From NCBI GenBank assembly GCA_029531795.1, contig JAPEIS010000008.1, positions 2,294,001 to 2,358,000 of the forward strand: a DNA stretch of 64,000 nucleotides. The letters run 5' to 3'. Both the position numbers and the translations under genes were made by a program. The notes under the pieces were generated by a model. The model was not told the origin of the DNA. It did not search any database and was given only the letters and a program-made list of their open reading frames with translations. Source of the DNA: Sclerotinia nivalis. Its lineage: Eukaryota > Ascomycota > Leotiomycetes > Helotiales > Sclerotiniaceae. This document shows positions 34,545 to 45,359 of this stretch, piece after piece; positions within the stretch are counted from its first letter, which is position 1; the number at the start of each line of letters is the position of its first letter.

Positions 34545-37500
34545 TGTTATACAACAATATTCGCATTCTTCAAATCAATCTAAACAAGAGCCTTCAAGCC
34601 ATCGAAAGTGCTCTTCAACTTGCCTTAGAATTCGATATCGATCTTATAATCATTCAAGAACCTTGGGTCCTTTCAAACCCTGAGAAAGATTACTCCTCAA
34701 CCAGATCGATTGCTCATTCTAGCTTTTCCCAACTCCTTCCAAATTATCCTCCGAACCTTCGTCCCCGTACAATGACCTACATCTCGAAAGGATTCAAACC
34801 GCTAGTAGCCCTAGCCCCCAACTCTCCCAAAGATACAGATATTCAAATTATCGATATCACTCAGGGAAATCACACGATTCAATTATTCAATATATACAAC
34901 GAAGCTGATCAAGCTAAAAAGAAAGGTTATACTATCGAAAGATGCCTTTTCAATACTCCCCTCTCTCATCATACTATCCTTACAGGGGACTTCAATTCTC
35001 ACCACCCTTGGTGGGACCCCTTTTCCAACAAAAGCTCAAATGCTGACCAATTGGCCGAGTGGTTTGAAGATCATAACCTCATCCTTTTTAATGAAGCAGG
35101 GACCAGTACCTTCTATCGAACGAATATGACAAATCCAAGTGTTCTAGATCTTACCTTAGCTACTGAAGCGATATCCTCTAATATTATTGATTGGCAAGTC
35201 CTTCCTAACCTTGGATCAGATCATTTAGGGATCCTATTTGAAGTGAAAGGCACTGGAACCTGTTCAACAAATATCGCTCCGTTAGCAAGATTCAATACAA
35301 AACAGGCGGATTGGGACAAATTCACAAATACACTCGAATCAAAGCTATCGTTTTCAACTATTCTGAATTCTAATGATTATCTCAATATCACTACTTCAGA
35401 ATCCAATTCTCTTGATTCTCTTCTCGACAAAAACCAACAAAAGCAAACACTGGATAAAGCTGCAATAGAACTCACCCGAATAATCACCCATTCGGCTGAA
35501 ATCAGTATACCGAGAATCAAATCAATTAAAAGGGCAAAGCCCTGGTGGTCTCTATAACTGAAAGCTCTTCGGAAACGACTCGCAAATGAATATGAAAATG
35601 CTAAACGATACCCTGAAGACGATATATTCAAGAAAATCTATCAATCAGTAAGGAATCATTACTTTCAAGCTATTAAAACAGCAAAAAAGAATCATTGGAA
35701 CGAGTTCCTTGAAAAAGAGGATACCCAAACGATCTTCAAGGCAATGTCCTATACGAAAAATCTTCAAACCGAAAGGATTCCGAATATCTGATCTAATTCC
35801 TCTCAACTCGAAAGCTCCTTCGAAGGGAAATGCTCAGTTTTCAAATCTGTTCTATTCCCTCCTCCTCCAAGTACTACAGCATTCAAATGGAAAGGATACA
35901 AACAATCGAAGAAGTGGGACTAACCTAAACTCACGGAAAATGAACTTCTTAATGCCTGTTCAGCTAAAATCAAAGGAAAAACTCCGGGCCTAGATAGAAT
36001 CATTTAGGAGATTGTTATTCGAGCTTATAAAGCAATCCCAAAAGCTTTCTTTACCCTTTTCAGCAATCTGATTGATCTTGGTTATCATCCTTCTTGTTGG
36101 AAACAAACTACTAAAGCGATACTCAAGAAACCTTCGAAACCAGATTATACTATTCCAAAAGTATATAGGGTTATTGCCCTCCTCAATTGTTTAAGCAAAA
36201 TAAATAAAAGAATCCTAGCTCAAAGGCTCAGCTATCTAGCCGAAACTACGAATCTATTGTATCATTCCCAAATAAACGAAAGACAAAAGAAGTCAGCTAT
36301 CGATACAACAATCTTGTTCATCATTGAAATCGAAAGGAATACAAGAATCAAAAAGAAAACCTCAGTTCTTTTCCTAGATATCAAAGGAGTCTTCGATTAT
36401 GTATCCAAGAATCGACTCTTAAATATCTACAAGAACCTCAATCTTCCAATTAATCTTATTGTATGGATATCGTCATTTTTGGAAGAAAGGCTATTCAAAC
36501 TGTCATTTGACAATCAGATCGAAACCTTCAAATTAATCAATACTGGAATCCCTTAAGGAAACCCTATATCATTAATTCTTTTCCTGATCTATATCCGAAA
36601 TCTTTTTCAATCGAATTCGGTTGAATATCTTTCTTATATTGATGATATAGTCTTGATCATTTATTTTTCAAATTGGAAAAAGAATATCGTTTCCCTTGAA
36701 AGAGTAGCGAAGCAAATCTATACTTTGGATGAAAAAAACGCTATTCAATTTGATTTAGCAAAAACAAAACTAATACATTTCTCCACTTCCAAATATACAA
36801 AAGAGGCTTCAATCAAACTCCCAAATTCTGAGATTGTACAACTCTCATTACTAGTTAGATGGTTAAATATTTGATTCGATTCCGGCCTTAATTTCAAGCA
36901 ATATATCATAATCCAAGCTATTCAAGCTAAGGCATTCTTCTACCGAATGGCCAGATTAGCTAATACTGAAAAAGAATTTAGTTCTAAAGTTTTAAGGCAA
37001 TTTTATATAGTATGTATTACCAGTATAGCTGATTACGGATTAATCATTTGATAGAAAGATCAAGTCCAATTCAAAAAGATTCTTCAATTACTTCAGAATC
37101 TCGCTCTACGAAAGATACTAGGAGTATTCAAAACTTCCTCAATAAAACCAATGAAAGCGGAAATTGCTTTGTGCCCTCCGGAAATCAGATTAAATGCTGG
37201 AATCAGACAATATACTTTCAGACTATTGAAAATCTCACCTTCCCATTCTATTAATCTAGTTTCCAAAAGATTAATTGCCGAAAAAGAAGATCAAAACTCG
37301 ATAATAACCCCTCGAAGAAAACTACCTAAACCTACTCAACTTGAGAAGATTACGAATTCAATCGAAGAAGATATCGATCTTTTGACTTTAGAGAAAATCG
37401 ATCATTTTCATTTCCCTTCTTGGAAAAGGGATACTCTATACAAAATCAATATCAACAAACTAACAAAGGAGGATATTGCAATTGTTTATAATCTTGTATT

Positions 37501-38485
37501 CAAATATAAATGCAAGAATATCATTACAATATATACTGATGCCTCATTCACTTTGAATAGAATCGGAATTGGAATCGGGATTACAGTTATTCTATCGAAT
37601 GGTCAGGTTTCACATCAAGAAACCATCAATATTGGGGTGAATCAGTTTGTCTATAATGATGAATTTCTTGGAGTTACTAGAGCAATCGAATATGCTAACT
37701 CTATTACTCAACCAAACGAAAAATTCAAAATCTACTCAAACAATCAAGCCGGATTATATCAATTGAAAACACCCTTTGATGTTTCTAATTAGATATACTA
37801 AATTAGAGCAATCAAAACTACAGAAACTTTCTTTAAAAAAGGAACTGAAATTTCTTTTAATTGGGTTCCAGAGCATACCTCCATTGAAGGAAACGAATTG
37901 GCCGATGCTTTGGTAAAAGAAGCTACAAAATAAAAATCATTATCAAACGAAACCAACTTTGCTTCATTAGGAATGGATATCAAAAGGACGAAATCCAAAG
38001 AATGGAATACCCTTTTCTATTCATCTAATTCAGCTTATTCAAAAATATACTTTTGGAAGATTAGTTCAAAGATCGAAATTCCAGAAAACACCAAAAGAAG
38101 CTCCATAAACGCTTTGTTCCAGCTTAAAATCGATCACGGATATTTCAAATCCTACTTACAACAATTCGGAATCTCATCAAACGATAAATGTAGATATGGA
38201 AAAAGAGAATCTCTTGATTATCTTCTTTTCAGTTATTCTTTATACAAAACAGTTAGAAGAACACTTAATAAAGATAACTCTATTTTTCGATTTATTATAA
38301 AATATCTATTATATACTAAAATAGGAATCATTAAAACCTTCGAATTCATTGAGGCAACGAAAATAGCCACTAGATCGTGGTATTTCATTAGACAACAAGA
38401 AGAAAATGAGGCAATCGAAGGGGAGGAAAACGAAGGAGGAATGAGTGAGGAAGAAAAGCGTGATCAATTCAATCAACCCGGCTAA
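34544..38485 (+). pseudogene. LINE-A copy 1 ORF2 (endonuclease, RT, RNase H), broken
   Basis: Starts MLYNNIRILQ at 34544. The apurinic-type endonuclease domain is open to the stop at 35557 (LTGDFNSHHPWWDP, SDHLGILFEV). The reverse transcriptase part is spread over broken segments: IALLNC near 36175, FLDIKGVFDY near 36375, and YIDDIV near 36640. The RNase H part is at 37151-37792 (TIYTDASF, with the third acidic residue changed in IYSNNQAG). A C-terminal segment runs from 37973 to 38485. The stop at 35557 would follow from CAA changed to TAA. No active enzyme can be made from this copy. Confidence 0.85.
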
Positions 38486-38487
38486 TT

Positions 38488-38502
38488 TGGTCATTTTGGT
38501 TA
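38488..38502. repeat. Target-site copy 1 of 3 (LINE-B insertion site)
   Basis: TGGTCATTTTGGTTA lies between LINE-A copy 1 and the 3' end of the older LINE-B copy. The identical 15-mer is at 44913-44927 and 50787-50801. Confidence 0.8.
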
Positions 38503-38939
38503 TTGTGTGTGTATGTGTGATATTTTTCGTCCGAGGCTCTGTGCGAAGTACAGGCCTCAAATTCCCAATTGGGACAAAGGACGTCAGGGGAGGAAGGCCC
38601 CTGGGTTTCTAATTAGCTAATCTAAATTTATTAGTATTATATATGCTAAATGCTTCAGTAGGGTTTATATGATTGCTGTTGTGTATTGAATTAATCCCTT
38701 AGATAGATATTTCAGTTGTTTTTTACAATATAGTTAGATCTTTCGATTTCTGATCTTTTTTCCTTTGTTATTGCAATCGAGTTTTTTAATATGGTTTTGT
38801 TAATATAAAGATTTTTTTTTTTTTTTTTTTAAAGTTTATACAAATTCAATCTTTCTGAATCAAAATTTAATGTTTTATATAAAGAAAATCCAAAAAAATA
38901 ACATAAAATAAAAATAAAAATAAAAATCAAAATAATCCT

Positions 38940-41900
38940 TCAATCAATAAATTGTATAGGGAATCGAGGATATATATTCTGATAGAATCTTGTAGATTTG
39001 AACCAAACTGTTAGTTTTGCTGTTCCTTCTATACTTTCCAAAAGATAAGGGATGGTTTCAGATGGTGGTAACTTTGAAAGGGTTTTTTGAGTATTTCCAA
39101 TTTTACAAAAGTAAAAATGAAGAGGGGATTTTCTTTTCCTATATGAGTATAGTATATAAGTATCTTTGTGATTAAAGCGATCGTGATATGCTACAAAATC
39201 GCTGTGTTGAGATTTGGCTGTTAGGATATATCCTAGTATCGTTTGATCAAAAGAAAGTATAATCGATTTGTTATTGTAAATTATAAAAAGATTATTATAG
39301 TTTAATGGTGTTATGATTGTTTATAGCTTTGATCTTGCTAATTTAGTATTCGATTTAGCGATCCTTTTCAAAGAGATAAGAGTGCAAATAGGATTAGGTA
39401 AAGATGGGAATGTTGCTCCCTTTTTAGCTGCTTTGTCCGCTGCTTCATTTCCAGGGATATTTAGATACCTAGGAATTTATCGGATTCGAATTAAACCAAA
39501 ACGGGTATATAACAAGCGGGGCCTGAGAAGTTAAACTGTAACTAGTTTGCAGAATTCTTCAAATACAGATTGAAAGGATTCAATAGAATGAAAGCCTAAT
39601 CGCATAGCAACCTTTAGGTTATCCAAGAAAATCCAAAGGTCTGTAACGAACCTAACTGAAGATAGCTATATTGTTGTTTGAACATCTTTCAAAGCTGTAG
39701 CTGCTTCGGCATCGAAGACTTCAGCATTACAGCCTAATGAGAAAGTCTATCGATCCATTTGCAAATTGTATTGATAAATCACTAATCCACCTCCTGTAGT
39801 ACCATCCAGAGTTTCGCTTTTCGAACCATCGGAGAAGACTTGCAAATCACTTTTTGGAATCGTAGATATAAACCTTTCGAAATCCTTAACTACTCGTTCC
39901 TTCGAACAACCGAGAAGACCACCGATCCGGGTTTTTGTAATAATATACGGTTTTTTGTTCCTTCAAAGAGGAAAAGCAATTGGATTGATATATTCAGCTT
40001 TTGGAAGAGCTAGGATAATTCTTGAAAACCTTGATTCGGCAGTTCTGATACCAGCTTTAGCTAGGATGTTTTTGGTTCGGATTCGGAGGGGGTGTTTAGG
40101 GTCAAGCCGAGCTGTTCGGGCCGCGAAACTTTGGGATATCAGATTGAGCTCTATTTCAGGGGGCATCAGATTTGATTCCTTGTATAAGGCAGCAGTGTTA
40201 GTTGTACGGAATACGGGGAGGATTGCTCGAGCGCTAATTAGCACAATCTTATTCAAAAGCTTCAAATGTCCATCCACTTGATTCGAGATTGTGAGGTTTA
40301 GGCCTCGTTTCCTAGTTCGGCCAGGCCACCAGGTTTCGGCTGCAAAGTAGCATTTCTTCAGAACACAGGCTGTAATCGCTCTTTGAAGCAAAATTGATGG
40401 GATGCCTCGGGTTGTCCTTCCAAGCGAACGCACTGCATTCGCAATTGTGAGAGCCTTAGTTGAAAGGACCTGGACATGAGGTTTGAAACTCAGTTCCCTA
40501 TCGAAGTAAACCCCCAACCATTTCAATAGGCCTGGTTTCTCCATTATTGAAAGATTTTCTGTATGAATAATAGGGCTTTCGATACCTTTCCTGAAGCCTC
40601 TAAAGAAATGAATCAATTCAGACTTCTTAAAATCGAAAATGATTCCTTCAGATTTACCCCAATTCAGAACCTCCAACATTTCAGATCGTAATTGATCACA
40701 ATTAGATTGTAAACTTGAAGAAAAAACTACTAATACAATATCATCTGCATATCCAAATCTTCGAATAGAATTGCCTAACCAAAACAAAGGAGCTATATAA
40801 AGCATAAAAAGAATAAACGAAATTGAAGAGCCTTATAGCAAACCATATCCAATACTAGTACTGAACCCTGTTTCATTATCAAACCGAATACGAATTGATC
40901 GATTTGTAGAGAACGATTGAATCCATCGAACTAGATTATCAGACCATCCTTGTTCTCTGAATCGACGAACTAAACATCCTAGAAGAACAACATCAAAAGC
41001 ACCTTTAATATCCATAATTAATAAAGTAACTTTAGAACCTAAATTCAAAGCCATTTCCATATCATGTGTAAGGCAAATTGTAAAATCGACTGATAAACGC
41101 AAGGGAAATACTCCAAATTATTACTTGGCTAGTACTTTAAGGGTTATAGCAATCCAGAACATCTTCTTTGCAATCAAACATTCAAAACCTTTTCCTAATA
41201 CTAAAAACAAGACTATTGGTCTATAAGATCTAGAACTTGTACGATCTGATTTATTCGGTTTCGAAACAATAACTACAATCGCTAATCAGAAGCATTTAGG
41301 ATAGTAACCTATTTCGAAGCATTTTTGAAAGAATTATAAGATATATAATTCGATCAATAGCCATACTAACTATAGAATCTTGGTAGGGATCTCATCTATT
41401 CCTGAAGCTGTATTACCCATACAAAGGATAGCAATTTGAATATCCTGAATTGTAATAGCAAGAAAGGCAATTGAACAAATGGAAATTGAAAACAAATCAA
41501 ATAAAATATCATTAACTTCAACTGTATTGGTTAACAGATTATTGATAAATAGATCTCTTTTAGTTTGAATTATTGTAACAAAAGAATAATCTAAAAGATC
41601 TACTAAAAGAAGAGTTCGATATATTCCAGCTGATTAATACCATTTTGTTATTTTAAAGACATCTTTTATTTCCTTTACTGAATCAAGTTTGGAAATCCAG
41701 AATTCTCTTTTCGCTTTCTTAACCATCTTTCGAAGATTCCGTTTCGATTCTAATGAGTTATCAATTCGATTTTTATGAACAACTGCTTTACAAGCCTCGT
41801 TCCACCATAATTGGCCTGTATTCCGACCAAGTGATCTTTGAGCTGATCCTGTGTATACTGATTGTAGAGCTTGAATGATATCTAAAGCTAATTTGTCAAG

Positions 41901-42725
41901 ATCTGTAATTGTGTTCAAAACTAGTAGATCTAGATTCAATAGATTCTTTGTTAATAAAGTAAAGAAAAGTTTTTTGTCTAATGTATTGATTCGGAGTCTT
42001 TGGATCGAATCCTGAAACCTTGTATTCCAATTCAAAGTTATCAATAAGGATCGATGATCGGAAATTGTATCCAAATGCAATGCAGAAATTGTATTAGCTG
42101 TATATAATCCTGAAAGAAAAGCTAGATCGAGAACATTGCCCAAATTGTAGATAGATTCACCGATTGTAAAAAGAAGATTGAAAGAATTTGTATCTAACCA
42201 GATTGTAAAAGATTCTGCAGAATTTGAATGTGAAGAGCAAAAGGGATTCCATCTCGAATGATAAAGGTTTAGATCCCCTGTAAGAAATGTAGAATTTAAA
42301 ATATTCGAAGGTAAATCAAAAAGAGTTTGTATTGTTTGATTCTCATTTGTATAACCTCTAAAAGCATTATAAGTATTAATGATTATAAAAATAGAACCAG
42401 TTAAAGATTGAATTTGTAAAAATAATAAATCCCAGGAGGATATAGGCTGGAGCTGATTAGTTCGAATACTTGTATTTTTATGGGTATAAGACATCATACG
42501 AGGCCAGATTTCTTAATTATCGAATAGTGTGAAAGTTTTATAAGTAGGATAAGATTTAGTAATTCGGTGTGAGATATCTGAGAATGTATAAAGTTCTTGA
42601 ATCAGAATTATATCAATATAAGAATCATTAACTAAGGAAAGTGCTAATTCATATAAAATAACGTTTTTAGCTATATTAGCTTGTAAAATAATCAATGATT
42701 TAAAAGATAATCTAGAATTATACAT
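38940..42725 (-). pseudogene. Older LINE-B ORF2, broken
   Basis: Collinear with the intact ORF2 at 45360-49145 over its whole length, but cut by many stops. Readable segments are the endonuclease (41634-42497 and 42513-42725), an RT part (40833-41102, MDIKGAFDVV) and the RT-to-RNase H region (39963-40805, FGYADDIVLVVF). Differences from the intact copy are nearly all C/T and G/A. Confidence 0.85.
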
Positions 42726-43726
42726 TAAAAAGAATTGGAAGAGAAAAAGCTTCTAATATTATAAAACGATTAGAAAGATTAGAAGGGGGTGGTATCAATG
42801 AAGATAATATCGAAGGAGTTTGGATTGGAGTTAAAGGAGCAATAGGTTTTTCCATAGGGGAATCGGCTTTTGGGGTTCGAGAGCATTTTGTATTAGCACA
42901 AATTCTAACCCTAGCTTCTTTTGAGGTTTTCTGAATAGCTTGTTTTTCCGATTTGCTTTTGGGGCCTTTGTGAGTAAGACGAAGGGGGTAATGTAGATCG
43001 TCTGCAGGATGGGGGCCTCCACAATGTAGGCACCTCGCTGGGTAAGTATGGGTTGTATTGTATCGGGTTGAATGATTCTTTTCTGTATGTTCGGTTGTGC
43101 TACAGATTCGGCATCTTTCTGGACGAGAGCAAGCTCGAGTATTGTGCCATTGAAAGCATCGAGTATATTGGATTATCTTGGGTTTGAAGACGATTTGGGA
43201 AATGTTAATTGTAATTCCTAGAATCCGAAGGTTCTTGGAAAGGGCTGTATGTTGTAAAGCTGGAAAACTCAAGAACCAAATAGAATTATACAATCCGGAT
43301 TCTTTACTTTGTGTAGATTCAATTGTTTGGATCGCTTATTGTCTTATATTATCGATGATAACGTCGAGTATAGTTTCCGATTCGATTAGGATGATGATCA
43401 ATTGTTGTAAGTCTCCCAGAGTTATAACAATTCGTAAAATGTAATTCAATCGATAAATAATCCATAATTGTTGTCGTTCGATTTTGCAGATTTCGAATAC
43501 TTTTTCGATTATATTTGAAAGGTTTTCTAAAACTATTAAATTCGCTAAAAAATTTGTACATAGTGCAAATCCAGTATTTATTACTTGGACTTCTTTTAAA
43601 AGTTTAGTATCGTTTCCTAATTGTCCTTTCAATGCATTAAGTACAGCGAAGGAACCGGCTTTTCGAGCTGGATGGTCGAATCCAATTCGAACAAAAAGGC
43701 GAGTATCAGTTTTGTATGAGATTTGC
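42718..43726 (-). pseudogene. Older LINE-B ORF1 fragment
   Basis: C-terminal two-thirds of the gag-like protein, in two open pieces (42718-43293 with the Cys/His knuckles, and 43336-43726). The fragment ends abruptly where X begins, at about 43726. The zinc-knuckle region is close to the intact copy, CTRCFQWHNTRAC being kept. Confidence 0.8.
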
Positions 43727-44912
43727 AGGTATAATATTATATTTGCAAATCTATATATTTTTAACAAAACCAGTGAGACTACAACTATAAGTAAGAGTAT
43801 CGAATTCTTACCATGCTTTCCTAGATACCAGATATCAGTCTTAATATCCTTCGAGAAGGTTACCCCCAGGCCAAAAACAACCTTTCTACATCCATTATCC
43901 TGTTTGCTCCCTAAACCTATTTAATATCTCCATTATACCTTCTGCCCTATAATACCCTATTGTAGACCGATATATGTATCCATCCTCTCGAGCCGTATAG
44001 ATAATGTTACTATCGCTGCTATTATACACTACACCCCACAGCTTATGCATTGTTTCGCATTACCTTGCCAGATCTCTTCTATACAATAAGGCCGATTGTA
44101 TTTTGCAAGCTTTGTTGTATCTTAATCCCTAACCAGATAGTTTAAAATACAGCATTTCCAATTCACTAATTAAAGCATAACTTACAAAATCCATTCCCTC
44201 AGTGTATAGATTGTAATTGATAATACAAAGGGTTGTATATATATATTATAAAATGATCTCTACCAAAACTCATCCGCTATTATAATATCTATCGAATACT
44301 TCGCACAAAAATGAAACTTGCTAAAAACGTTCCTCTCATTCGTAAATTCCTTCGTTGTTATGATATTGCTTTTGTATATTTGTAAAGCAAAATACTAAAA
44401 GCATCCCTTTATCCTTAATCTACTATACCACCGCTATCCTCAATTCTCGATTACTCCCCTCAACCACCTATAAACTTCCAATCCAGTATACCCGTAGATT
44501 ATACATATTATTAGATCATAAAAACTCTGTATGCTAGCGTTTCAAAAGTATTCTGTCAATTGCCGGCACAACATTTTCCTTTTCAGACTCTACTCTTACA
44601 TAGATTCGTAAAGACAATCCACTTTGAAATACTCCTTAAAGCAAATCTCAAACTCTGTATCCCACTACAGATTCGTAAAGATAATTCCGCTTCGAATTCC
44701 ATCATTGTTTCATAATTATCAGATAATTTTCATCTCCATTCGACTGATAAATCCTCTATTCCAGACCTAATTCACAATACCTTCACTCCCAATATCGCTC
44801 CTTTTTAAAACACAACCTTTGTTTAACTCCAATCTGATTCAATCTTGGCTCTATAAATAAATTACAGATTCATAGGATACACCACGTACAAATGTTGAAT
44901 CATCGCATCCCT
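43727..44912 (-). repeat. X module, copy 1 (5' part of chimeric LINE-B)
   Basis: A 1.19-kb sequence without a credible ORF. It is matched in inverted orientation by 53637-54826. Read in LINE-B sense it starts GGGATGCGATGATTCAA and ends ATTATACCTG, where LINE-B sequence follows. Both copies share the same 5' and 3' limits, although the LINE-B joining points differ. Confidence 0.85.
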
Positions 44913-44927
44913 GGTCATTTTGGTTAT
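44913..44927. repeat. Target-site copy 2 of 3
   Basis: TGGTCATTTTGGTTA between the X module start and the 3' tail of the intact LINE-B. It serves as the 5' duplication of the older insertion and the 3'-side duplication of the younger one. Confidence 0.8.
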
Positions 44928-44957
44928 GTGTGTGTGTGTGTGATATTTTTCGTCCGA

Positions 44958-45027
44958 GGCTCTGTGCGAAGCACAGGCCTCAAATTCCCAATTGGGACAA
45001 AGGACGCCAGGGGAGGAAGGCCCCTGG
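44958..45027 (-). other. Two stem-loops in the LINE-B 3' UTR
   Basis: Hairpin 1 (44958-44979) pairs GGC-CTGTGC with GCACAG-GCC around a 3-nt loop, with one bulged base. Hairpin 2 (45007-45027) pairs seven bases, CCAGGGG with CCCCTGG, around a 7-nt loop. Both lie near the 3' end, where LINE reverse transcriptases commonly recognise their RNA. The role is inferred. Confidence 0.6.
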
Positions 45028-45359
45028 GTTTCTAACTAGCTAATCTAAATTTACTAGTATTATATATGCTAAATGCTTCAGCAGGGTTTACATGATTGCC
45101 GTTGCGTATTGAGTTAATCCCTTGGGTAGATATTTCAGCTGTCCTCCACAATACAGTTAGATCCCTCGATTCCTGATCTCCTCTCCTTCGTCATCGCAAT
45201 CGAGCTTTTTAATATGGTTTTGTTAATATAAAGATTTTTTTTTTTTTTTTAAAGTTTATACAAACTCAATCTTTCCGAACCAAAACCCAACGCCTTATAC
45301 AAAGAAAATCCAAAAAAATAACATAAAATAAAAATAAAAATAAAAATCAAAACAATCCT

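Larger units (their letters stand above)
33677..38487 (+). mobile_element. LINE-A copy 1, 5' and coding part (5'-truncated non-LTR retrotransposon)
   Basis: A non-LTR element with gag-like ORF1 and an endonuclease-RT-RNase H ORF2 (Tad/I-like layout). Compared with copy 2 it lacks the 5' UTR and the first part of ORF1; similarity starts at 33678, right after the target duplication. ORF2 carries several stops, mostly explained by C-to-T or G-to-A changes. Its 3' UTR is cut at 38488 by LINE-B insertions and resumes at 50802. Confidence 0.9.
38503..44912 (-). mobile_element. Older LINE-B copy with 5' X module (RIP-damaged chimera)
   Basis: Read on the minus strand, the element begins with the 1186-bp X module (44912 to 43727). 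It switches within LINE-B ORF1 at about 43726 and ends at 38503 with a CA-rich tail. It is flanked by identical 15-bp target copies (38488-38502 and 44913-44927). Compared with the intact copy it carries many transitions of both directions, which create stops throughout ORF1 and ORF2. One 0.55-kb patch lacks them. Confidence 0.85.

Noticed and set aside
38811..38830. T-tract as the poly(A) end of an element
   Set aside because: It lies inside the LINE-B 3' UTR; about 300 bp of conserved element sequence continues beyond it to the CA-rich end.
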